A DNA stretch of 64,000 nucleotides from Bremia lactucae (Eukaryota > Oomycota > Peronosporomycetes > Peronosporales > Peronosporaceae), in NCBI RefSeq assembly GCF_004359215.1, contig NC_090610.1, positions 3,517,073 to 3,581,072 on the forward strand. Direction: 5' to 3'. The notes beneath the pieces are model-generated. The model saw only the letters and a program-made list of their open reading frames with translations, searched no databases and had not been told where the DNA came from. Both the position numbers and the translations under genes were made by a program. Position 1 is the first letter of the stretch, and each line of letters begins with the position of its first letter. This document shows, one piece after another, positions 54,331 through 64,000 of this stretch.

Positions 54331-54867
54331 AGATGAAGGTGGAAATTAAGTGTGATAGAGAGAATGTATTGTGAATGATATTGAGTGGTAGGACCCGCTT
54401 GTTTAAAAGTCAAAAGGTAAAATATTGGACAGCATATCAACACCTTTCGATACGACGATTTTTCCGCCCATGTAAAAAAATATGCAAAGCGCAATAAATA
54501 AGGCTTCTGATTGGCTAATATAAATCAGGCTGGCAGCGACGGTAATTATTATTTTTTGCATGGGGAAATAACATTCTCCTAAATATGTATGTTTGCATTC
54601 ATTTTGTTTGCGGTTTTTTATTACCGAAATGTCAAATTGCTTTAAATGGTATAATGACTGATTTACACAGAACTCTTGTCGGGTACAGCAAACGGCAAAT
54701 TGTCAGAATGGCTACGCGATACAGACAAAAAGGCTTAATGCCTGCATTTGTATGCTCTTCTTTAGGGTTCTCGTCCTACCATCAGAGTTATATTGGGAGA
54801 TTGCAACTTAAAAAATTAGAAATACGACCTTATATTTGTATGGCGGAAATATCTTGACGCCGCCAAT
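54331..54867. other. Spacer, no gene seen
   Basis: AT-rich. A 90-codon + frame at 54585-54857 has no recognisable features. Confidence 0.4.
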
Positions 54868-55049
54868 GTAACGGGGCATCTTTCACTAGCACTGATCAGT
54901 ACTCGTTAGCCTTACAATGATTACAGTTGAGATAGCGTTCCTCGAAAGGGAAGAATTCTAGCTAGCTAAGGCTCTTTAGCTGCCAAAAGGTAATTCAATG
55001 GATTAGAATTAGGGAATAGTAAGACTGTATTAATATAATTATTTTCCTA
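54868..55049 (-). repeat. Family A-like LTR fragment, cut by B2
   Basis: Begins atgtaacggggcatc and, near 55020-55045, reads agactgtattaatataatta as in the reversed family A LTR at 62365. It stops where the family B LTR begins at 55050, so B2 apparently inserted into an older LTR. Confidence 0.55.
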
Positions 55050-55595
55050 TGTAACGATCCTCTATCGACTACTGATGTAGGCGGGCACGTCTTAATGCGG
55101 CCACGCTCAAATTAAGCACACACCCTAACACAGCGAGGAAGCAGCTTGACCGTCTTCTCTTGCGTGCAGTGAGGTAGTTGTGGTGGGCGCCTTAGCGACC
55201 TCACCCAACGCACTAATAACTCTAGTAAGGCGTCGTCACGGGAGCGGTAATTCGGCTCCTCGTCCGCACTTACTAAGTAGGAAGAAGTTTTCAGACTGAT
55301 GTATATTCAATCGAATAAAATATCAATATAGATATTTACCATTCAAAATGTCATCCCTATAGAAGACACTAATATGTATTGCGAGAGTATCTTTCTAGAT
55401 ATCTCGCGTAATGGATGACGCTAGCCTCCTAATGTGAATGCACCTATATGCATAACATACACAAGGGTTGGTCAAGAAATGTGAACCACACCCGAGTGCT
55501 GGTTCTGGTTACTTTATTTAATTGAGTATCCCCTTAAGTACACAGAGTATACTTAACGTAGATGTGTAACATTAGGGCAACTTTAGCCCGTTACA
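55050..55595 (-). repeat. Family B 3' LTR of B2
   Basis: 546 bp. Minus strand reads tgtaacgggctaaagttgcc ... gaggatcgttaca. Preceded by the purine tract aaggagggatgg. Confidence 0.9.
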
Positions 55596-56585
55596 CCATC
55601 CCTCCTTAAAGAACGAATTGACATTTTGGAATTCGTCAGAGATGACAGAAGAACAGTGAGCTGCTTACGCGCCGCTTAGTTCTCCCATTCTCTCTTGCTG
55701 CCTGTGTCTTACACGTGGTCTAATATAACAACGTTGATGAGTCGTTTGCGAAGACACCCACTCATCCATGCGCCGCGTTAACACGCTGGCAGCGTCTAAT
55801 GCCTCAGTCGAAACGCCGACAGCTACTGCCGCTGTTACGCTAACGGGGCTTAAGGATCCATCCCACTGTAACAGTGAGGATGTCGATCCGTCGCTCTTTG
55901 TTGACCACGATAAGTCGACGCCATTCCGTCACCTCATTGTAGTGATGCAGACAACGAGCTAATGAGGAAAGATGATGGCGCATTATTGCCCATCCAAACT
56001 TCTCTCATTGCTCCAAACATGGAGACAGCAAAGTTTTCTAATGCTGTCTCGTCGTCTGCGTTGGCTAGCGCAGCGATAACTAATGAGAGCGCTGCCCATA
56101 AAGGCGCAGCCGCTTCTCCATTGGGTATCCCAGCTGTGGATAACCAAGCTGGAGCCGACCAACGTAAACCGTAGGATGCGAACGCATTTCTTTGTGGCTG
56201 GCGGGCCACTTTTGTCTTAACCCACAACGCCTATCGCTCAGACCGTTATCCATAATGGTTCCGACATAAAGGATTCTAAGTTTAAAGCTCCGCCGACGAG
56301 ACATGAACGTGCTCAATCCACGTCATAAGCCAGTCGTTTCGAACGTGGCTATGTGACGGGTGGCATACCACTTATGCTCCGTTCATCCCAATGACCTCGT
56401 GCCAACGGACCGAGCGCCGAGAGCCTCGCTCCTAGAGCGTGCTATTGTAGACGCACATAATTATTATGGCATTTATGATGCATGGAGATCTCAGAAAAAT
56501 CGCTTGGACGTATCCCCCCGATCCCTATCGTGTTGCGTTCAAATAAAACGCCCGACCAATACGAGACGGAATTCACGCGCCGCAT

Positions 56586-56951
56586 TCATCCGCATTCCGA
56601 TGCGATGAACAGCGATCGCAGCAAATTAATTTCGCCCGCTTGCGTATGAACGGTACTGTACCCCCTGTTTTTTCTCACTACGCTACTTCTGCTAGTCCAT
56701 TTGCGACTAGCGAGGAGACCACAGCTGGTGCTCTTTTCATAGGCAGTCACCAAGCCGGGCACGTCCATACGTAGGGTATCATTCGGATCCCAAGAGTGGA
56801 ACCTCTTCGGGTAACCTCTCCATTGGACGAGGATCTGATACATTTGCCTCACGGAGCGGTGGGCAAGCAACCTTCCAACAAGGACGCGTCGGTTCCCACC
56901 CGCCTGCATCAGTGCAGGCGGCGCCCGATAAGAGTGGCGATCTCCGCCCAC
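56586..56951 (-). pseudogene. Family B chromodomain of B2
   Basis: RAPPALMQAGGNRRVLVGRL, LAHRSVRQMYQILVQWRGYP, SWDPNDTLRMDVPGLVTAYE. Aromatic residues of the methyl-lysine cage are partly kept (W in VQWRGYP and SWDP). Open for 121 codons. Confidence 0.85.
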
Positions 56952-57129
56952 CTACTCGCGGCTGCCTTACCTTCGTCCGTTCACTCGCAGGCGTTTAGCG
57001 CTGCTGAACGACGTAATAGGGATCTCGAGGGTCAAGTCTTGCGACTGACTTCGATTCTTCAGGATGTTCGCGCGAAGGATCGTCAGGGTTACGAATGCCT
57101 GAAACTTCGGCTTCACATCCTAGAGAAGT

Positions 57130-57633
57130 TCATGCTGAGGGACCCGCATTACGCGCGTGGTACCCCTTGCTCTCTGAGTCCTTTTCGTAGGGGGAGGAGT
57201 CATTCGGCTGAAAGTTTTTTACGCTCTCCGTCCCCGTCACCCGATCGACGCTTGACTCACAGTCGGCGTCACTATCGGTCTCCTTAGACGGATGGAGATA
57301 CGTGACTTCATTTGGATCTACATACCGTTTCAGACGCCCCACGTAAAATACGGGGTGAGTCATCATATGCGGGGGAAGAGTGAACCTATAATTTAGGTCC
57401 CCAACCTCTTCTACCACAGTAAAGGGCCAAAATGAAACGCGGCAACAACTTCGTAGTACCTCCAGGTAGTACAGAAATAGCATTTTAGGTAGGGAATCAG
57501 TACTTAATTGTACTTTTTTAACCACTCTAAAGCGTTCATTATTTGCGACCATATCGGTCCGCATATTCCTTTTGCTTGTCCCGTGCACTTGCCATCGCGT
57601 CACGGACTTTTCGTGTGATGGCTTATCGCTCAT
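57130..57633 (-). pseudogene. Family B integrase C-terminus of B2
   Basis: HEKSVTRWQVHGTSKRN (frame-shifted DKQKE region), FWPFTVVEEVGDLNYRFTLP, THPVFYVGRLKRYVDPNE, then an acidic Ser-rich linker to a stop. 167 open codons. Confidence 0.85.
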
Positions 57634-58101
57634 TCACAAAGCGTTGAGCTTCGCTCACGCTTTGGCATCGAACTCGCCTATGACACCGCTGAGGGGTCGG
57701 TCATAGAACGTAGTTTTATTGACCACTGCAAACCTGGCAGGGTCACTAGGGCAAGTTTCTGTCGTTGACATGATACCCTCGCGGGTCATCTTCATATTGA
57801 CAAGACTATGTCCTTCTTTCGCACCGAGCATAGTAAGCCCCCCCCACTAAGCCTCGGGCTGCGCACAAACGAGACTGGCGTCCGAGGATAGCGCAGTCCA
57901 TTAATTTAAAACGGTGTCTCACCCGTACTGGCGTGGACACTGTTATTGATAGCGAACTTCACTAAGGGCCATTGCTTGCTCCATTCTTTGGAAGTTGCTA
58001 TCGTGCGTAAGACGTCTGCCACGACCCGATTGACACGTTCTGTTTCGCCATCGGTCTAGAAATAATATGCGGTCCATATCTGGAGCTTGCTACCTAGCAG
58101 C

Positions 58102-58449
58102 TCAAACACATGTCGCCAGAAACCAGACGTAAAACGCGGATCCGGGTCCGATACAATGGACTCGGGATATCCCGTGTAGTCGCTTTACATGATTCAGGAA
58201 CAAGAAAGCTACCTCCTTGCCTGGGATCGATGTTTTACATGGTGCTAAATGGACCATTTTGCTCAGTCTGTCTTCAAACACGACGAGCCTCATCCGACCC
58301 CTATGATCGGGCGGCATGCCAAACATGAAGTCCAGACTTACTGACCTTTGACAGTCGATTAGAACCGGTAGTGGCTTCAGTGGCGCTCTGCTGGACGGTG
58401 TAGGCTTAATGCGCTGACACTGTTCGCAAGCGCAAATATAGTTGGACAC
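58102..58449 (-). pseudogene. Family B integrase of B2
   Basis: CACEQCQRIKPTPSSRAPLKPLP (zinc-binding Cys pair), SVSLDFMFGMPPDHRG (first Asp), FEDRLSKMVHLAPC. The second half is frame-shifted and continues decayed towards 57700. Confidence 0.85.
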
Positions 58450-58451
58450 AC

Positions 58452-58865
58452 TTATATCATTCGACTCACCCGGCTTCTATTCAGCTTTGAAATTAAATTA
58501 AGAGAAGAATCAAGCCATCTTGCCATTCTAGGCGAGAGGTGGGGTGAGTTTATTGCGGTCCACAGTGATGCGCGATCCGTATAAACCACAAATTGGTCGG
58601 TGCCCAATAGGCGCACTTGAAATTTGACAAGAGCAAACTTCATTAACAGTAGTTCTGCGGCTTTCAAAATCCGGGACTGATAAGAGATGATACGGTCAAC
58701 GCCGTCGTCATCCTTCTGCATGAGCGCGCTGCCGATCGCAAAATTACTTGCATCGCAGACGATGCTAAAGGGCTTATCCGCGTCTGGCAATGCCAAGACC
58801 AGTGCCTCTGCAAGAGATTGCTTCACTGTATGAGCGCATCTTCTTGTTCTTTGAACTAAACCCAT
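58452..58865 (-). pseudogene. Family B RNase H of B2
   Basis: LVLALPDADKPFSIVCDASN, FAIGSALMQKDDDGVDRI, LLMKFALVKFQVRLLGTDQF, YTDRASLWTAINSPHLS. The HDKE stretch is deleted. Confidence 0.85.
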
Positions 58866-59640
58866 TCTGCGTCCTATTTAAGGAGGTCAGATAATGGTTT
58901 AGGTTGCTCAGCATAATTCTTGCTATATTTATGCAAGTAATTAGCGATTGGCGCAAATCCTTCACATTCCGTGGGATTGGCCATTCCTTTACCAATTTTT
59001 ACCTTGTCTGGGTTGCTCGTACACCATGTGTACCTAAGATGCAGCCCAGCACGGGTATTTCAGGGACACCTATGACGCACTTTTACAAGTTGACGTACAA
59101 TTGGTCGTCCTAAAGAGTCTGCAACACAGCGTCTAAATGACGCTTGTGCGACTCTGTTGCGCTCAACCCATCCTCGGCCCAACTATGCACAAATACATCG
59201 CCAAAGTAATGGGGCGCGTAACCTCGTTGCTGACGCATCACGTGAGCCACGACTCGGTTAAATGCCGCTCCCTAAGCATACCGCTTGGGGGGCTTACAGC
59301 TGTTTTTGCGACATCTAAAACTCTCATGAGTACCTGATCGTAGCCATCCTTTAAATCCAACGCGGAAAAGATAGTTGTCTTTCCCATGAAGCTGAACAAA
59401 ACATCTTTACGCGGAATTAACGTTTGCGCCGGTCTGGTCGCCGTGTTTAGCTTATTGCAAGCATGAACCACGCGCCATCAACCTGTGGCTTTACACACAC
59501 AAAAGGTCGGGCTGCAGTGAGGCGAAGTGCTCTCAAGCACATGTCCTTCCTTGGCTCGCTTGTCGAAGAACTCATCGATATAATCGACTTGTTATTTCGG
59601 CAACGGCCATTGCCACACAATACTTGGTAGTCTATTTCAT
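58866..59640 (-). pseudogene. Family B reverse transcriptase of B2
   Basis: MVHACNKLNTATRPAQTLIPRKDVLFSF, FSALDLKDGYDQVLM, then frame breaks. The palm region with the YxDD equivalent (YFGDVFVHS on the minus strand near 59200) has a Gly in place of the first Asp. Confidence 0.7.
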
Positions 59641-60341
59641 GCCTGATGCCCTATCTGCTGGTAGGCGGCTCGGCATTCTTCTGGGAACACATCGCGATGT
59701 TTCCACGAAACCTCAAGGAACGGACTGTCTCTCAAGGCATCCCAGCCTTTAGCAGCGAACCGTTTCTTTTTGTTTGTTTCTAGGACGCTTTCGTCCGTTG
59801 CGGACGACGAGCAACAGTCCACCAAGTTCTCTTTTGGAGCTGGTGTGACTGTTTCGTGGATCTGTTCCTTCCTTTAATTCGGCAAGGAACAGATCTTCGA
59901 CATCTACGGGAGATCTACTATCTCCTCGGCAGATTGAAAGACTTGCCGGAGCACCTCAACTGAGGATGCCTCCGCAATTTTGTCATTGACGGCCTCGAAC
60001 ATCTCGTTCGAAGGCCCGTCCTCTTAAATTGAAACTGATCCAAAGGTCACTCGTTTAGACGCGCCTTTGATCGTCCTTATCTGTCGGGTACTCGTTTTTC
60101 GAGTCACTACGACATTTGACTGGGAAGCGGATGCCGTTGCTCTCCCGGCTAACACACCCCTTCCAACCGCACCAGGCTCTGGGCACTGTGCCAATTCATG
60201 CGACGCTTGACTCCTCAGCTTGCTGTCCACTGTCACAGGCTTTTGGCTCTGTGTAGGATTATGAGGCACATGACTACTTGTCATAACCCTTTTCACTACC
60301 CCAGTCTCCACGATCTGGGTAGAAAAAGGTGATGCTGACAT
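59637..60341 (-). pseudogene. Family B protease-RT linker of B2
   Basis: MTSSHVPHNPTQSQKPVTVDSK repeats (as in B1, about 23-codon units), then TIKGASKRVTFGSVSI, and later CSSSATDESVLETNKKK...VSWKHRDVFPEE leading into RT. Several frames. Confidence 0.7.
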
Positions 60342-60411
60342 CCTGTCAATGCATTCTCAACTGTGTTCGACACGACATCAGTTGCATATGCCTCTCGCAG
60401 AAGTACATCCT

Positions 60412-60723
60412 TTACGGTGTCCTACGCCAGACTTTCCATTGTTGGTGTTTTGCTAACCATGGCATGCCTAAGATGAGGTCATACGGACTCCCCATACCTA
60501 GGACTGTGAACTTCTCTTTACAAGAGAAGTCACTAAAGCTGAAGGCGAGTTCTAATTGAACTCCCTCAGACTTAATGAGCGCGCCGTTCGCTAAGCAAAC
60601 GGTCGTCTCTTCTCGCTTGCCATCCTGGCAAAACGACTCAAACATCGCCGGTCTCTTTCTTAGAGCTGTGAGTTTTACAAAATTCTGTAATGCACCCGAA
60701 TCGGTGGTCAATGCAGAATTCAT
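60412..60723 (-). pseudogene. Family B aspartic protease of B2
   Basis: TTDSGALQNFVKLTALRKR (DSGA), FESFCQDGKREETTVCLANG, PYDLILGMPWLAKHQQW. Here the stop of B1 is a sense codon (Ser), so each copy has its own damage. Confidence 0.85.
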
Positions 60724-60779
60724 TCGTCTCGCACGTTGGTTCTTGCCATCGCCCTTTCAACAGGTTGTCCTAATAATGG

Positions 60780-61371
60780 GCGTCTTCGCACCAGCAGGGA
60801 CCTTGGCATAGCAGCTAGCCATCGCATGGACGCGCTCGCCGCATTTGAAATAGACGACGTCTGCATTGCCCAACTCCGTGGGAGTGGCATCTGGCCTCTC
60901 GGCCGACGGCTGCTTATACTAAGCTACCGCCGAGGCACTGTTGAAGGATTTTTTCTCAACTAAGGCATTTTGAATTGTCTTATCCTGCGTCGACGGCACC
61001 TTTCTTAAAAGAGCCTGTCGCGATGGGCTATGCCGTGTTCCATCCATAAAAATAGGCACCCTTATGTGCTCTGGAATCGAACCTACGGTAATAAATGCGG
61101 ACAGCGAGCGCATTTCCTGCACATTCTCTTGCAGAGATCGCTTTGCCTGTCGTGCCCCAAAGAAGCGCGCTTGAAGCAACTCCTCGGTGACCAGCGGCTG
61201 GTACATGGCGCGAATCTTTGTCTTAAAGATCGCCCATGTAGTGAACGCCTTTCTGTCCGCCATAAGCGCCGAGTAAGCCCACTCTAAGGCCTTACCGCGC
61301 AGATGCGACATGGCGTACGGCACCAAACGGCTGTCGTCCTCAATGAAATGGGCCATACCGCATTGCTCCAC
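60780..61371 (-). pseudogene. Family B gag of B2
   Basis: MAHFIEDDSRLVPYAMSHLR, KALEWAYSALMADRKAFTTW, FKTKIRAMYQPLVTEELLQA: a Ty3 capsid-like retrotransposon gag domain. The knuckle reads YFKCGERVHAMASC, so its first Cys is lost. Upstream sequence (61374-61780) holds the start of gag in broken frames. Confidence 0.85.
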
Positions 61372-61783
61372 GGCTAAAAGCTAGTGAGCAATCGTGTGCG
61401 CCGCAGTTCCATCGAACTTGGGCGGGTCCATCCGAATGCGCCTCGGCTGATGCGGCCGGGCGGAGAGAATCTCAACAGTCCTGTTGAAAGCCACGCTTCG
61501 AGCCTGCTCTTGCCTATGCTCATCCTAAGTCTGAGTGACAGACTACACAACAGCATGGCTTTGTGCCTTGGACGTCACCCTTCGCTGTCCGAGCACAAAC
61601 GCCTCAAACTGCTCCAACTGAGCAACATTTTACTCAGAAGTACTACTCAAGAGCCTGGCCAGGGCTTGTTCACCAAGTCCCTGCGCCAAATGCTCTGCCA
61701 CCTCCCGATGATGTTCGGAGAGGTAGGGGGAGGCTTATCCTCACTGACATGCTCAGAGATGCGGGTTGTGGAAAGGGTTTCAC

Positions 61784-61792
61784 GTGCTACCA
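61784..61792 (-). promoter_or_regulatory. Primer-binding site of B2
   Basis: Minus strand tggtagcac, next to the LTR end. Same nine bases as in A2. Confidence 0.5.
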
Positions 61793-61797
61793 ATTGA

Positions 61798-62030
61798 AGT
61801 CGGGCACGTCTGTTAATGCCATCTCCGTAGATAGGACTGATACGTATTGCGAGCGTATTGCTCTTAATGCCTCATATCTAGCATGACGCTAGGCATCGTC
61901 ATGTCACAATGTGAACCGCACCCGAGTGGTGGGTCTTGTTACTTCGCTTAAGTAATTGACCATACCCTTAGGTACACAAAGTGTATGTAACGGGAATGTG
62001 TAAAATTGGGCAACTTTTAGCCCGTTGCCA
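61798..62030 (-). repeat. Family B 5' LTR of B2, internally deleted
   Basis: Minus strand start tggcaacgggctaaaagttgcc (decayed TGTAACGGGC), then the U3 part. It jumps near 61830 to the last stretch (gacgtgcccg). About 310 bp of the middle are missing. Confidence 0.75.
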
Positions 62031-62206
62031 CCACCGTCACAAATATAACACGGGATTGCAAGACGTCAAAAAGGTAAGAAGAACTTAACCTTTCGGTAAA
62101 GTTCTTCAAAAGTGAAGTCGGTTACGTAGCAAACTCAAAGAAAAAGAAAAGGTTATCTAAGGAAGAGCAAAAATTAAGTGGGATGTCAAGCCTGAAAGAT
62201 CCCACT

Positions 62207-62667
62207 TGTAACGGGGCACTACGACTTGTACTGCTTCAGTACAAGTCCACTTCGCACTGCTTCAGTTGCGAGTGGTGCCTTACGTTATTTTACGTACACT
62301 AGTACGAGCAGAGGTAGACTTCTCTTAAAGACAAGTAGCTTAAAGAGGTTAAAATGAAAACTGTATTAATATAATTAAGTATCTCTTCTATCTATCTGTT
62401 AACTCTAACTTAATTGAAAACTAATACTAAACATGCAATTGAAATCTTATCTTATCTTATCTTAAATATCTTGTCTTTCTCTCTCTTTTGCTTACGTCAG
62501 TTGATGGGTCTGCGGATAAATAGATATAATGGCCTATACCTATTAATGGTAAGATTCTGAACATTACTATATAAGGTAATATCCTCCGAATATTATCTAC
62601 CTTTTAGATAATATATTAATAAACAACCTTTAAGTGTTAATCTCATGTAACGATACACCCCGTTACA
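62207..62667 (-). repeat. Family A 3' LTR of A3
   Basis: 461 bp. Minus strand reads tgtaacggggtgtatcgtta ... gtgccccgttaca. Contains a short cttat microsatellite at 62446-62463. Confidence 0.92.
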
Positions 62668-62741
62668 TTACCCCTCCCTAACGACAATTACTCTGACTGT
62701 CATTGGATGGAGTGGTCACTTTGTGACCACTTAATTTTAAA

Positions 62742-63085
62742 ATGATGTTGATTGGTCAGAACCATCATTTTAAATTCCATCGCATGAAGAACAAATTCAT
62801 GCGGGGTGCTGATAGAGCGACGCCTTCGGCTGCGGTGCGTGCAGCCGCGGGTGACGCATTGTTATCTCTTGCGGCAGACGGAACGTCTGCCGTAGTTTTT
62901 TCTTCTCGCGCAACACTAGATGTTGTGGGAGCACGTGGTGGTTAACCACGTGAATACGACCCCTCTTTGAAGGTCGACTACAAATACGAGTCGGACGAAA
63001 TGGCCGACTCGGGGAGACTAGAAAAGTCGCCTGATGGACGTCAGGCGGCTGACTCTGAGCCTTCGAGTGAGAGGGCTCATTCTGA
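62742..63085 (+). other. Antisense open frame of A3 between chromodomain and LTR
   Basis: On the strand opposite to A3's genes: RATPSAAVRAAAGDALLSLA ... VVGARGG, one stop at 62943-62945, then EYDPSLKVDYKYESDE. The DPSLKVDY stretch matches DPSLIVDY in the antisense frame of B1. Coding status unproven. Confidence 0.3.
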
Positions 63086-63839
63086 TTGACGATTTGATAG
63101 CTTTTTTTTAACAATGAGGATTATTCGTAATTCTCATCGCGCGTTGCGTCTTCCGTACGGTCACCTGCACCTGTTTCTGTGCAAGGTGATGACGATGGCG
63201 TAAGCCATCGTAATAAAAGTTCTTGTGGTACCCCTGCTTCAGTGGGTACCACTCAGTGGAGTAAGACAGTAAAATGTCTAATCTCGCCCTGAATAGAAGC
63301 CGTGGCTTTTGCCAGAAAGACTAATCAATAGCTTGTCTGGAGAAACTACTCCTCACAATAAATATCCCTTACTTATTGCGACAAAGCTACATGGCCTTGA
63401 TCCCAGCGCGAAGGACTTTCGAGCTGAGGAAAAATTTTATCTGGTTGCTTTTCTCAAGCATCGATGATTTAGTGGCAACAATAAGCGAGATAAAGTCTCG
63501 CTTATGCAAGCCTAGAGCGCGTTCATTCGCAATGTCAACGACATTGGACGCAAAGCCTGGCTTCAAATCTTAACGCGAATCGCGTTAAGTTTGAGAAACG
63601 AACTCCAACCGGTGCAAAGCATAAATTGCATCGGTTGCCACGTGAGGGTGGGCACCCATGTCTCACGTGGGGTGATCCCTGTTCGAATTGTGTTGACAAC
63701 TCGAAGAGGGTAAAAGGGGGTGTCTATTGCCTTTCTTCGCCCTGGGGAAGGGCTCGCATCTCTATTGAGATGCGTGACGCGATTGACGTTTTGCAATCAA
63801 TTTACAAGCGCCAGAAGCGCATGTTTTTCGATGGGCCTT

Positions 63840-64000
63840 CTAAACCATCGGATGGGTCTCGTCATGCTGACGGACGAGGCCCTCAACGTCAGCAACCAGC
63901 TGGGAACGAGGCTCCCAGCTGTCATGCGAAGGAGGATAACCATGCCAGCGAACAAGATGACCCGTTCGCTGCCCCTTCACATCACGGTGGTTCTGGATAC
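63840..64000 (-). pseudogene. Family A chromodomain of A3
   Basis: NHRDVKGQRTGHLVRWHGYP, SHDSWEPRSQLVADVEGLV, RQHDETHPM then TAG at 63842-63840. Here the Trp that is a stop in A2 is intact. Confidence 0.85.

Larger units (their letters stand above)
55050..62030 (-). mobile_element. Ty3/gypsy family B, copy B2 (minus strand)
   Basis: About 7 kb on the minus strand: damaged 5' LTR (62030-61798), primer site, gag, protease, RT, RNase H, integrase, chromodomain, polypurine tract and complete 3' LTR (55595-55050). The most complete family B copy here. Stops and frameshifts in every gene. Confidence 0.92.
62207..64000 (-). mobile_element. Ty3/gypsy family A, copy A3 (minus strand), 3' end
   Basis: 3' LTR, polypurine tract (ttagggaggggtaa on the minus strand, right of 62667), about 1.1 kb of downstream sequence and the chromodomain end at the window edge. 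The rest lies outside. Confidence 0.85.

Noticed and set aside
54585..54857. 90-codon + strand frame
   Set aside because: No domain, no context, AT-rich surroundings; chance length is plausible.
56796..57287. 163-codon + strand frame in B2 with a coiled coil and an Arg/Ser-rich tail
   Set aside because: The first third is opposite the chromodomain and the last third opposite the integrase tail of B2. The middle reads well as protein, but with no second copy to compare I do not call it a gene.
1..64000. tRNA, rRNA or other structured RNA genes
   Set aside because: I looked for conserved tRNA box sequences and rRNA stretches and saw none that I could support.

Overview
The window looks like a piece of an oomycete (Peronosporales-type) nuclear genome. 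The genes carry short GT-AG introns (58 to 91 nt), their domain mixtures are typical of oomycetes (PX, PH, VPS9, PDZ, START), the repeats are Ty3/gypsy, Ty1/copia and Mutator-like elements, and there is one candidate secreted effector with an RxLR/EER-like layout. I cannot name the species. Three runs of exactly 100 N (26696-26795, 31395-31494, 41245-41344) are scaffold gaps, so element continuity across them is uncertain.

Region 1 (1 to about 22.9 kb) is compact and single-copy. In order it holds: the 3' exons of a palmitoyl-protein thioesterase (+); a small protein with a PNRC/EDC1-like decapping-activator motif (+); a PH-PH-VPS9-PDZ Rab-GEF-like protein (+); a C2-domain protein (+); IMP dehydrogenase (-); a PPR-like protein (-); a PX-domain protein (+); a tandem array of four membrane-anchored proteins with two TRP14-like thioredoxin domains each (-); and a roughly 1195-residue START/PDZ/START protein with C-terminal membrane segments (-). 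Several of these (VPS9, PX, PH, C2, START) point to endomembrane and lipid functions.

Region 2 (about 23.7 to 64 kb) is almost entirely decayed retroelements. Family A (Ty3 with chromodomain; LTR about 440 bp) is present three times: A1 23719-26695 (+, cut by a gap), A2 46131-52635 (+, both LTRs) and A3 62207-64000 (-, runs off the window). Family B (Ty3 with chromodomain; LTR about 546 bp) is present as B1 39632-43340 (+) and B2 55050-62030 (-). A third Ty3 type is present as C (26796-29040, -) and D (29242-31394, +). Two Ty1/copia elements lie head to head (31495-36816 - and 38101-39590 +). A Mutator-like transposase remnant lies at 53257-54330 (-). All pol genes have stops or frameshifts.

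The only convincing non-transposon gene in region 2 is at 45266-45691. It encodes a 141-residue protein with a signal peptide, an RYLK...EER layout and a basic NLS-like stretch, in a gene-sparse, repeat-rich setting typical of oomycete effectors.

The observations I rate highest are: the four-gene double-thioredoxin array, in which three copies have lost the nucleophilic Cys of domain 1 and gained another Cys 14 residues upstream of the remaining one; the degenerate RxLR-EER effector candidate; copia elements whose primer-binding site appears to pair with the initiator-tRNA anticodon loop so that the gag ATG lies opposite the CAU anticodon; and an antisense reading frame downstream of the chromodomain that shares a short motif between Ty3 families A and B.
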